From Prillingera fragicola (taxonomy: Eukaryota > Basidiomycota > Tremellomycetes > Trichosporonales > Trichosporonaceae): a DNA stretch of 64,000 nucleotides. Positions 54,847-64,000 of this stretch are shown here, one piece after another. The stretch spans positions 1,736,001-1,800,000 of the forward strand of contig BEDY01000001.1 of assembly GCA_002335605.1 (NCBI GenBank), read 5' to 3'. Under the pieces are notes generated by a model that had not been told where the DNA came from, did no database searches, and saw nothing but the letters and a program-made list of their open reading frames with translations. Each line of letters starts with the position of its first letter. Positions within the stretch are counted from its first letter, which is position 1. The position numbers were made by a program, and so were the translations under genes.

Positions 54847-57189
54847 TCAGGTCTGGAGCCTCTCGAGGCGCTCGACGAGGTCATCCTCGAGACGGGGCAC
54901 AGGCTTACGACGGGGGCGCTTGCCACCTGTGCTTGACGAACCAGTAGAAGGAGGAGCGGTTGCCACCTGTGACCTGGGGGGAGTAGGAGTCGTAAACGAT
55001 TGTGGGGTAACGGAACCAGGCGTTGACTTGGTGTTGTCAAGATCCAGTCCGAGAGAGCTCAACGGCTCGCCGCGCAGGTCCATGAGGTCGTGGTCGGCAG
55101 GAATAATCACCACCGAGCGTGCGGCAGAGTACGATGCGTTGTGGTGGTCGGTCGATGACGTTGGGGTCGTTGGTGTGGCCGGTGGACTGGCAGATGAAGT
55201 CGAGTGTGCACTCGAGGGGGAGTGACTCGCAGCAGGGGTACTGCGAGGAGTGTACGAGGCATACTGCGGCGCAAATACGGTGGGCGACCGCGGCGTCTGA
55301 ATCGACTGGGAGATCTGGTAATGGCTGTTACGCGCAGGCGACGGTGATGGCGGCATGGGATTGTTACCACCAATGGCCATGGAAAGGCGCTTGAAGCCAG
55401 ACAGAGTCCGCGTACGGACACTGTTCGGTGGTTGACGGCGCGGGCGAGCCTGTATAGCTGTAGGGCAAGCAGGAGTGAGAGGACCAGCCTGAGGGGAAGG
55501 GGATGCGGGGACGGGTACGGCCTGAGTAGGAACAACAGTAGCAGCTCCGCGGAAAGTAGTAGCTGATGGCGTTAGCATGGACGAACCCGGTTCCTGGGCA
55601 GCAGAAACTCACGAGTGTAGACTCCGCTGGAACTCTTGCGGGGCTCGCGACCATCACGAATCTTGAAAGGGTCGCGGTCACCCGAAAGGCTGCTCATGCT
55701 GGGCTTGGCGCCCTTGCGCATGGGCGGCTTGGTGAAGGAAATGACCTCGACGTGGTCATCGTCATAGTTTTCGACGCCAGAGGTAGACGGTGGCGAATAA
55801 CGCTCGGGTGACTGTGGCAAGGGCGCCGCAACCTCGAGCACAAACTGGCCAGACGACGAGGCGAGACTAGGAGGAGTGTTTGGTGAGGCAGTTGCCAGAG
55901 GGGTACGCGAACGCGAGGGGGTAGGCGAGGACAAGTTGCTGGTTGACTTGGACGCGATTGCTGGCCCGCGCAGGTGGGAGCGCGGGGGTACGATGGGTGC
56001 GTTACTCATCGTAGCAGCAGACGACGAGAACTGGCAAGGGTGTGAGCAATGGTGTTGTGTATAGAGTGGTAGGTATAGAGAAACGGGTTGGAGGCAATTG
56101 GAGGTCTGGCTGCTGTGCTAGGTGGCGCAAGAAAACGGGCGCACAGGAATGACGACTTTTAACCGCCGCAATGCTGAGGAATGGATGGGACCGCGCAGAC
56201 AGAGGGTCCCTGCACAGCGGCGTAGTCTTTTGTGTGTTGGTGGATGGAAAGTGTTTGAAGCAACAACAAGCAGCAACCGAGTGCGCATGCCCTTCCGCAG
56301 CACGCGTTGGGCAGCGTGCTCGTCGTGACTATGCAGCCCAGAGGGGGTACACACTATCGCCTCGCTAGTGGAGACCACTGCAAGGAGAAGGTGATTTCGA
56401 CGGACGAGTTGAATTACGGTGCCTGAAGGGAAAACAGGGCCAAAAAAGCGCCTTCCTTGGGCCCTGCTGCCCCTGCGCACCACAACAATGGCCTTCCCTC
56501 TTACCCCAGCCTCGCCAGCAGCAGCGCCAGCCCTGAGCACTAGGCTCTCGGTCGCCGCTGTGCGCCTGACCTTGCTGAACGTCTACCTCCTGACCCCAGA
56601 AATACACCTGTCCTAATGGAAGAGACAACTCACAATATCGTTGAAGTTGCCACTTGTAGTCGATTGATCCAGTGCACCTAAAAATGGCGTAGACTGAGCA
56701 TGCAAGGGCATGCTCACCGAGCGATGGTGCCCACGTGCAAAGGGCTCGAGATGGAGATCAAGGTCTACCGGAGAAAACTCGAGCTCCTTGTCGTCAAGAT
56801 TCCAGAGGGAAGGCGGCGCCGCACCAGGCGGCAGAGAGGGAGCGAGCACGTTGGACATTGGTCGCTTGATCGAGTTACGGTTCAGCCGGCGAGGCGGGCC
56901 AACAGGACGGTTCATCATGGCAATCTGCTCAGATTCTGACCGAGTGTGCTTGGCCGGCATGCTAGTGTTGCGAGGAGGCAGCGAGCCGATGGGGAACAGC
57001 GGCTCGAGTTTCTCTGGGAAAGATGGCACGGTCGCGCGGGTGGCGGCGGCGCGGCGCAACGTAGAGTCGGACGGAGTCCAGTCGTAACCCACAGGAGCGG
57101 TGGGAGCGGCAACAGAGCTGCGGCGCTCAGTGGTAGGTGAAAGCTTTGCCTGCTTTGGAGGGCGAGAGAAAGAGAGGAAGCCCATGGTT
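54847..57189 (-). CDS. Long Ser/Pro-rich disordered protein (one gene, or two adjacent genes)
   Basis: Family not recognised. Exon A (57189 to about 56632) starts MGFLSFSRPPKQAKLS and ends GNFNDI at a perfect GTGAGT donor. A frame starting at or just before 56009 (MSNAPIVPPRSHLRG) continues, with a short intron near 55610-55570, to the stop at 54847. An acceptor at about 56031 would join the two parts in phase zero across about 600 nt. If not spliced, the first part stops at 56613 (192 residues) and the second is a separate gene at 54847-56009. Both parts are rich in SP/TP, RxxS and Pro motifs, with a basic KRPRRKPVPRLEDD and a final LVERLERLQT helix. Probably a phosphoregulated scaffold. Confidence 0.55.
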
Positions 57190-58555
57190 TTGGAAGTCGG
57201 TGCCCAGTGGAGGGGCTCTGTGTCGTATTGCAGTGGTGCAAAAAAGGGGATAATTCCTGTCAAAATGGGCGCCTGCGCCGTCTAGGTGATGATGATCGCT
57301 ACCAGAGCTGTCGAGCAAAAGGAGGAGGGAGAGTATGCAGAGCAACAACGAAATGCAGGCAAAACTATTTTATCACGGCCACCGCCGCTGCTCGACCACC
57401 TGGGGTAGTAATGTCTGCGGAACCAGCATTTCTACGCAATGTCGTCCCGTCCTCCTGTAGTGATGAGACATTTCGTCACCTCGCGTGGTAGTGAGAATAT
57501 GCGTGGCCGCAGGCCCTGCGCGAGTTCATTCGGCTTTCGCGTGGTCAGTCTTCCTCAACCGCAAGGCCGGGACGTGCGCATCAAGATGAATTCCAGGCTA
57601 CGGCATGTGGCCACAGCTGGGGCACATTGGTCGAAGTGGGGAAGCAGTCTGCGCACTCTCGTAAGCTTATGTCGGACAGAGGTACAGAGGTTGGATCCGG
57701 CCACCCTCGATTATGATCTGCAAAACACTCCCAGCCAGCTGTCAGGGCTCGGCATTGCCGGTTTCAGGCCCCTACGGCTCCGAAGACAGGACGAGGACCT
57801 TCGGTTCTGTTTTCCGGGGTCGACAACTGGTCCCTATTTATGAATAGATGTCAAGGCAAATGAACCAAGGCCGTGAGGATTTCGAGCGCCAGTGACCAGT
57901 GTAATCGTTCCTGCTACCCTTTCGGATTCTGTAATCATCTTCCCCGTTTGCAGTCTGTGTGGAGATTACCTGCAGCGCCGTCGTTGCCGGATCCCTAGCT
58001 GCGTTCCTCTTCCATCTGTGCGTCCTGCGATCCTGCGAACTTGGACTTGTGTTTGTGCGATTTGGCACCTCTCTAGCTCCCACACGGGCCATAAGCCACC
58101 TGCGCCACTCGCATCTCGGCCCGTCCACCTGCAAAGTGCAGTTCACAGCGGCTCATGTCGTACATTCAGGCTCTTGCATTCTCGCGGGTGCTTTGCGGAG
58201 TTACGCACCTGGTCAGGAACCAAAACGTGGCCATTACGGCTGATCATGCTGATCAACCTTACCATCGGGCAAGTCGATCACAGCCTGGAGCCTCTTCTGC
58301 AGGAGATGCTGTCACCCAACGTCAGCGGTAGAGTCGGCTGCGCGCCTGTACGAGAGCACCCCAATCGTGATGCGCAATTGCTGCTCGCAGCTATGACAGG
58401 TAGGTATGTATCAGGTGTTTCACGTGACATTTGCATATGTGATCTAATAGTTGTAACAGAAAATGCGAGCCCATATCTAGAACTCCTACCTCGCTGACCC
58501 ACTCCGGACGGGGTATGCTACCGTCCTCTCCGAAATATATAGCCAAGAACAAGAC
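57190..58555. other. Long intergenic region
   Basis: About 1.4 kb without a supported gene. Short frames on both strands lack coding-like composition. The left end should be the promoter of the Ser/Pro-rich protein gene and the right end 3' flank of the glycerol-3-phosphate dehydrogenase gene. Confidence 0.5.
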
Positions 58556-59934
58556 TTAGAGACCGTCGGTCAGAGTCTTGGGGTCGACACCCTCCCAGCA
58601 GATGTGGTACACCTTGTCAAAGAGGGGGTATGCGCCGATGCGGTGACGAGCCTGGAGGAAGATGTGCACATCCTTGGCGGTGTGGATGCCCTGGAGCTCT
58701 GTTGGATGTTAGCTGTGGTCCGCACAACGGCATGGCAAATACGCACTCTGGCCACCCAGCATCTCGGTCTCGAGGACGTCAAACGACTTGCCAGTCTTGA
58801 CAAACTGCTCGGCAGTGAGGCGGTTACGGCCACCGAGGCAAGAGGTGATGAGGTCTGCAACGCCAGCCGACTCCTGCAGGAAGGTCTCGGGCTTGACGTT
58901 CTCAAAGAACTCGAGGCAGAAGTTCATCATCTCGAGCATGCCAATACGCATGATAGCGGCTGAGGGATTAGCACCAGAGTCGTACTCGCTGCACTCACAC
59001 TTGGCGTTGTTTCCGTAGCCAAGACCGTCACTCATACCCGCGGCAACGGCCACGACGTTCTTCAGAGCACCACAGAGCGACACACCGTTGACCTGGCAAC
59101 GTCAGTGGCGTTTCCATGAATTACACACGCCCACTCACGTCCTCAATAAGCTGTACACGGAACTTGGGCGTCTCTGCACAGGGTCAGCTCGATTCACACG
59201 ACCGCGCCCTCGAGCTCCACTCACGGAACAGCTTCTGCCACATGAGACCCTCCTCCCTTTTGCGGTAACCGACAGTGGTCTCGCTAAAGTTGCCCTTGGC
59301 GACCTCCGTAGCAATGTTGGCTCCGGACAGCGCAGAGCACGAAATACCAAGGCGCTTCTCAATGACGTCGGCAAAGATGTGAATGTCGGCGCCGTCGACG
59401 TCGACGCCCTTGATAAGAGAGATGGCCTTTGCGCCCGGAGCAATCTTGCCCTCGATCTGGTCGAGACACTTGGCAAGGACTGACGTGTCAGCTCCACAGC
59501 TCCGCAACCTTTGACAGCGCATCTCAAAACTCACACTGGTGGGGCATGACGAACACGAGCGCAGTGGCATCCTTGACGGCGTCGGCAATGTCAGGAATGG
59601 CAACGACGTTGTCACCAAGGGGGAGGTCGGGGAGGTACTTGACGTTGATGTGGGTTTCGTTGATGATCTCGGTCAACTTCTTGCCGTCAATCTAGCTCGT
59701 TAGCACGTGTACAGCTGGGTTCTGTCACTCACCTGCTCCTCAAAGACCCACATGGGGACGCGCGAGTCGAACGTGTCGGACTGGGCAATGACATTCTGCG
59801 ATGCGATGCGGGCAATGGCAGAGCCCCTGTTGCGTGGTTAGTGCACGGAATGCGTACGTGTCAATAACAGCCCTAGCTCACCAGTTGCCGGAACCGATAA
59901 TGGCGACCTTCTCCTTCTGGACCATGTTGGACAT
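58556..59934 (-). CDS. GPD1: NAD-dependent glycerol-3-phosphate dehydrogenase
   Basis: Reduces dihydroxyacetone phosphate to glycerol 3-phosphate, for glycerol (osmolyte) and lipid synthesis. Eight or so exons with short introns. Starts [20 protein letters not shown] (GxGxxG NAD site), then [95 protein letters not shown] (catalytic Lys), [15 protein letters not shown] and [18 protein letters not shown]. Ends [13 protein letters not shown]. No N-terminal targeting sequence is seen, so cytosolic. Confidence 0.95.
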
Positions 59935-60729
59935 TGAGCGAGCTGTTGATGCTGGTGCAGCAGAGAGTTGGGCGAATGGAAGGTGAGCGCGGGCAACACG
60001 GGTCCGCGAGAGATGAGGGAGGAGTGACGATATGATGAAACGTGTTAGCAGCGCACAGGCTGTGGGGTTGTGTGATGGGGACTGTGGGGTTAAGGCGAGC
60101 TGAGCCGGTGAGACGACGACAGTAGCAGTGTGCGAGACGGTGTGAGATTGGGTACCTGTGGGTGGTTACGAGGGAAATGTTGGGGCGCCTTGATATCAGA
60201 ATCGGATCTTCCGCCAAAGCCGCTTCCGGCCACTCCCACGGTCAGTTTTCCACCTCGTCGCAAAGCAAAGTAGCCGGTACATGCATCAAAACTAGCGACA
60301 CGCTCCGTTTCTGACGGTCCGCTTCTCGCGGCGGCGGCAGCAGTGTGCAGCATGCTTGCGTTCAATTTCAATTCAGCTCGTGTTGCAGAGCGGCGGGGGC
60401 ATGAAGCAGCATCGGAGCTCCAGCCGGGATGACAGCAAACGACCTCGGTCAGCTGTGCGCCGTGCCGCAGATCTGTAAGCGGGCCTGTTCCGAAGCGCGG
60501 CACGATCGCACAAGACTTGCGTTCACAGGATCAGGCGTCGCGGGCGGTCACACGCATCAGGCCACGAGCCTTGCCTGGAATGGCGCGAATGGCCCAAGTG
60601 CGGCTGCCGCCGAAGCGCGCCCCCCGCCAGCAAGCCTTTGGGCTTCGAGCTCGGCATCCGACAGGCACCATCATGCATGCTTCCGTTATTGCCGGCCTCG
60701 TCTCACCGGCAGCCGTCTGTCATGCCAGT
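59935..60729. other. Intergenic region, GPD promoter
   Basis: About 800 bases between two minus-strand genes. No gene supported; no clear stress-response (AGGGG) cluster was found on the GPD side. Confidence 0.5.
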
Positions 60730-62822
60730 TTACACTACTCCGGCCAGGACCACCAGCGAAGACTCGCACAACGCTACCACTACCTCCTTGCCGCCTACCA
60801 TCACGGCGCCCACGCCGAGCAGCGCACCGCGGTCACCGCCGCTAACTCCGACTACTCCCTGCCGAGCTGCCGTGTCGCCCGGTGCAGGCGGGTAGTAGAC
60901 ATATGCATTGCCTTGGCCGGTGCCCGAGCCACTTTCGAGCGCGAGAACTGTCGAATGCGCCGGCGCCCCTGCCTCACCGCCGGTCGTCGCATGGCGCACG
61001 AGACGTAGGTCACGCTTGGACGACATGACGAAAGCAAGGGCCGGATTGGTGCCCAGATGCACCCATGGGGCCCGCGAAGGGTCGCACCCAGCGGCAGGTG
61101 CGAACAGAAGGCCATCGACAGCAGTTTTTACTATCACGCCAGTAGCCGGCGGCAAGTCGGGACCCGAGGTCGTCAGAGGCAGCGACAGCACGGACGCTGG
61201 CTGCCGAGGCCAGGTCGCACGAACGCCACTCGGGCCTGAGACAATGTGACCAAACAAGACTGTGCGGCCAACATGTCCAGCACTCAAGTCTGCAAACGCG
61301 CCTTCCGTGCGTTCTCCAAACTCGTCCTCATCTTCTAAGTCAAAGTCCATGTCCTCGCGCAGCAGGGCAGGGATGGCAGGGTGATTGCCAGCAGGCTCGT
61401 TGTCGCCACGCGTGTGGACCTGACTGAAGCTCTCACGAATAGCGGCCAGGGTTGATGGTGCGAAGGTCTCGGGCACTTCCTCGGTATCGTCGTCGTCGTC
61501 AATGCCATCATCCGATGGAACAAACACACTGGGCCACCGCATGTCTTCGTCCTTTTTCTGGATGTCAATCTCGAGCTGAGCTTTGTCGGCGTCATATGTC
61601 CAGGTCGACTCATCGGCGGCAATGTCGCTCCAGAAGGAGTGCAGAGGGTGGGCTAGGAAGGCCGACAGGACATTCGAAGGAGCAGTGGCCTTGACTGCCA
61701 AAGCAAAGCCCTTTGGAGATAGCTGGAGAGTAATATCACTGCGGGTGGTGCCGGCAGGGAGTGGGATGATGAGGGTGACGGACGTCTTGTCCTGTGTCCA
61801 ACTGAACGCATACGTCTTCTCATCTTCCTTGTCGTCCTCGTCCTCTTCGTCGACATCCATCCTCTCGGGCGCAGGAGACTCAGCTGGAGTCTCTTCTCCC
61901 GGTGGCAGGGAAGCTCCCAATCCAAGCTTGGCAACCTTCTCCTTGTGCTCACGGGTCGCACGCTCGGCGTCGGTTTCGAGTCGCTGGTTGTCTGCGTGCT
62001 GCGCCTCGAATGGGTCCTCACACAGAACAGCCCAGCCGCCTTCGGCCCATGTCGCCCAGTAGGGAAGATCTTTACCTTGCAGGATCCAAGTAGGGTTAAA
62101 GATCTCGGGTGCGTTGTCGATATCGTTAGCATGGGAGGCATCAACTGTCGCCTCTAGGAGATCAAAAGTGGCCTCCCTGGGTTTGTATTTGTTGCCTTCC
62201 GTCGAGTCGTCGATCACGACCCGGGAGAGTAGTAGGCTGAATGTATTCCCCTCAATGTGATGTGCTGCGTAGAGCACGAAGGGTGTGGGGTTGGCATCTG
62301 CGCAGAGATCGTAGCGGGCGACAAACTCTCCCTTGAACGGAGACCCGGGAGACGAAACCTTCAGTACATAAAGTGAGCCGGTGCCGGACGAGACGACCCA
62401 TGTAGTTGGCGATAGAGCCAAAGCTCGTGGGTATTCTGCCTGTGAAGATCCCTCAGACGAAATGGGAACCGGCAGACTCGCAAGCTGTGAGAATGTGGGC
62501 TCAAATGAATCCTGGACAGTCAGCACCAGCCAACAACAGGTCCACCTACACTGAGTTCAAAGCCCACCACATTCCAGTCGGTGTCAATGTAGACTCCACG
62601 AGTCCCATTCGTGTCAAGGTGGTCCCAGGCGATCCTGGAGCGCACTTCCTTGAAACCGAGCTGCTGCTGGCCATAGCCCACTCGGCCTTGGGTCGCACCA
62701 GAGCCAGGTAGGGGGAATGCGACAACGTCGCGCGCTGGATCGAGCGGGCGCAGACGGTAGGTCTCAAACCCAGGAAAGAGTCGCGAGCGGTCTGGGGCTA
62801 AAAGTTCGGCAGGTCGAGACAT
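60730..62822 (-). CDS. NudC domain-containing protein (NUDCD1-like)
   Basis: Two exons: 62822 to about 62548 and about 62509 to 60730, joined by a 38-nt intron. The first part (MSRPAELLAPDRSRLFPGFE, then a beta-propeller-like region with WVVSSGTGSLYVLKV) matches the N-terminal half of NUDCD1. An acidic linker is followed by the CS (p23-like) domain: YAFSWTQDKTSVTLIIPLPA, DITLQLSPKGFALAV, WSDIAADESTWTYDADKAQL, EIDIQKKDEDMRWPSVF. The C-terminal part again resembles a propeller (TAVDGLLFAPAAG, LALESGSGTGQGNAYVYYPP). A co-chaperone role is inferred. About 685 residues. Confidence 0.85.
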
Positions 62823-62990
62823 GGTGAGTTGCGTGGTGGACTGTGAGGAAGATTGGATCACAATACAGTTGATGACGCGCGATCCACTTTTGAATGTTGT
62901 CCCTCCACTTTCCTGTTGCATCTTCATCCGTCACTCTCCCACCTTCGACAGCCCCCTCATCCATGCGTCTCCGGCTGTGTCTGACGAGCC

Positions 62991-64000
62991 ATGGATAGGA
63001 TTCCTCCTTCAGACGCATTCGAGTCAGAAGAGGTGCTCTTTGGGATCACTCTTGCGCCGTTGGCTGCGTTTCTCACCAGTCCCCTCTCAAAGGACGACCG
63101 CATCAAGCTTGGCGGCATCCTGGATGGCTTCCGCACCCCCAAGAGCTATCATCGCATCGATCGGAGGCTCGACTACGGACCACCTCCATCTCTAGCGAAT
63201 GGAGGTCAGGCGTCCAATCCATCTGGCTCCACAACCGTCGGCACCGCACGGGCGACCGACGCACAGACTTTGGCCGCAGGTCCACCCCTCTCGTCGCAAC
63301 CCTCTCCAAGCAACCACCTCGTATCGCCTGAGAATGGCAACGTCGTTTCCGGACCTTCAAATGAATTAGTCTCAGCGACTGCCCCAGCAGCGTCTCTCGA
63401 TGCTACCCATCTCACGCCCGCACCAGCCGGCGGAGAACCTAACGGATCAGCAGAAGGAGCCCAGCCGGCCTCAGTCGCGACAGAGCCCACGGTCGGTGTG
63501 ACTGTCTCAGACATTGAAGCATCACTTCTGAAGCTGGGAAATCAACAGTCTGACAGCCTAGAGAGCGCGCCACTCCCTTTCATTCCTCCTCCGAGCGGAG
63601 CAAGGCTTGTGCGAGAGTTTCGCATCGATTTGCGTACCCTCGACCCGGCAGCTCTCTTTCATCTGGAGACATGGCGGCGTGAGAAACTTTGTCTTGAGCC
63701 TCTGCCATTAGCTGCTCCACTGTCAAAATGGTATGCCGTTCCTCTGCCAGTCGATCCACCCAGGAAGCGAGGTCGCCCACGCAAGCACCTGTTGCCTCCG
63801 GCAGAACCTCCTGTGGGCGTTGCTGGTGTGGCCGCAGCTACATCAGAGGCACCAAGATCAGCATCACCCATTCAAGTCACGCAGGCTACGCCGGTCGGCC
63901 AATCGGCTGGTGAGATTGGAGAGAGGCCTGTCACGGCTGTAGGTGGAGCAGAGGCAGAAACTGCCGCCACCGATCCTGCTCAGCCACCAGTTGCGACTGG
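62991..64000 (+). CDS. AT-hook protein, N-terminal part (runs off the window)
   Basis: Open from ATG 62991 to the window end, 336 codons with no stop. The N-terminus (SEEVLFGITLAPLAAFLTSP, KLGGILDGFRTPKSYHRIDR) looks ordered. A long Ala/Pro/Ser-rich linker follows. Another ordered patch is ARLVREFRIDLRTLDPAALF. At about residue 256 lies PPRKRGRPRKHLLPP, a canonical AT-hook (RGRP core) for AT-rich DNA minor groove. Probably a chromatin or transcription protein; the family cannot be named. It diverges from the NudC-domain gene across 168 bases. Confidence 0.7.
   Translation, partial: MDRIPPSDAFESEEVLFGITLAPLAAFLTSPLSKDDRIKLGGILDGFRTPKSYHRIDRRLDYGPPPSLANGGQASNPSGSTTVGTARATDAQTLAAGPPLSSQPSPSNHLVSPENGNVVSGPSNELVSATAPAASLDATHLTPAPAGGEPNGSAEGAQPASVATEPTVGVTVSDIEASLLKLGNQQSDSLESAPLPFIPPPSGARLVREFRIDLRTLDPAALFHLETWRREKLCLEPLPLAAPLSKWYAVPLPVDPPRKRGRPRKHLLPPAEPPVGVAGVAAATSEAPRSASPIQVTQATPVGQSAGEIGERPVTAVGGAEAETAATDPAQPPVAT

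Noticed and set aside
60429..61008. Overlapping plus-strand frames near the NudC-domain gene end
   Set aside because: Mostly antisense to the coding exon or in the intergenic region, with Arg/His-rich random-like composition.
1..64000. CRISPR arrays, insertion sequences, riboswitches, bacterial promoters
   Set aside because: The window is eukaryotic nuclear DNA, and no repeat-spacer pattern, transposase or riboswitch-like structure was seen.

Overview
The window is nuclear DNA of a basidiomycete yeast, most likely a tremellomycete of the Trichosporonales type (lineage inferred). It is GC-rich and gene-dense. Nearly every gene is broken by very short introns, mostly 32-58 nt, with GTGAGT-like donors and a CTGAC/CTAAC branch site a few bases before the AG. 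Proteins such as fungal sterol C-14 reductase, Zn2Cys6 regulators, Kei1, Kar5 and a Cryptococcus-like long metallothionein fit this group. There is no sign of phage, plasmid, CRISPR or transposase genes. Many gene models below were re-spliced by hand; where exons are listed, their lengths sum to a complete reading frame.

Left accessory part (1-14.6 kb): the 3' end of an unknown gene, a siderophore-iron transporter with a perfect iron-GATA site upstream, a GT18 (MGAT5-like) glycosyltransferase, a 49-bp tandem repeat, a Zn2Cys6 regulator, and two class II aldolase/adducin genes facing each other across a 2.5 kb gap. The gap holds a 27-bp-arm hairpin and possible gene debris. An intron-containing tRNA-Ala(AGC) closes this part.

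Middle part (15-37 kb): an unknown gene, proteasome chaperone PAC4, ERG24, Kar5 (karyogamy), a short acidic protein, a glycine-rich membrane protein, a DUF1748 protein, seipin, a NAPE-PLD-like metallo-hydrolase, SPT2, RPN11, a VAMP7-type R-SNARE, a disordered protein, an old-yellow-enzyme reductase and a 32-cysteine metallothionein whose cysteine modules coincide with exons.

Right part (37.7-64 kb): an RMND1/Mrx10-like mitochondrial protein, an alcohol-acetyltransferase-like enzyme, a GPI-type wall protein, a DUF899 protein, ribosomal uS3, Kei1 (IPC synthase subunit), ribosomal eS21, Dom34/Pelota, RPN3, a PDIA6-type disulfide isomerase without a canonical KDEL, a long Ser/Pro-rich protein, NAD-dependent glycerol-3-phosphate dehydrogenase, an NudC-domain protein and the start of an AT-hook protein.

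The genes do not form one operon-like system. Themes are lipid and ER membranes (ERG24, seipin, Kei1, NAPE-PLD-like), the proteasome (PAC4, RPN11, RPN3), translation (uS3, eS21, Dom34) and metal handling (siderophore transporter, metallothionein).
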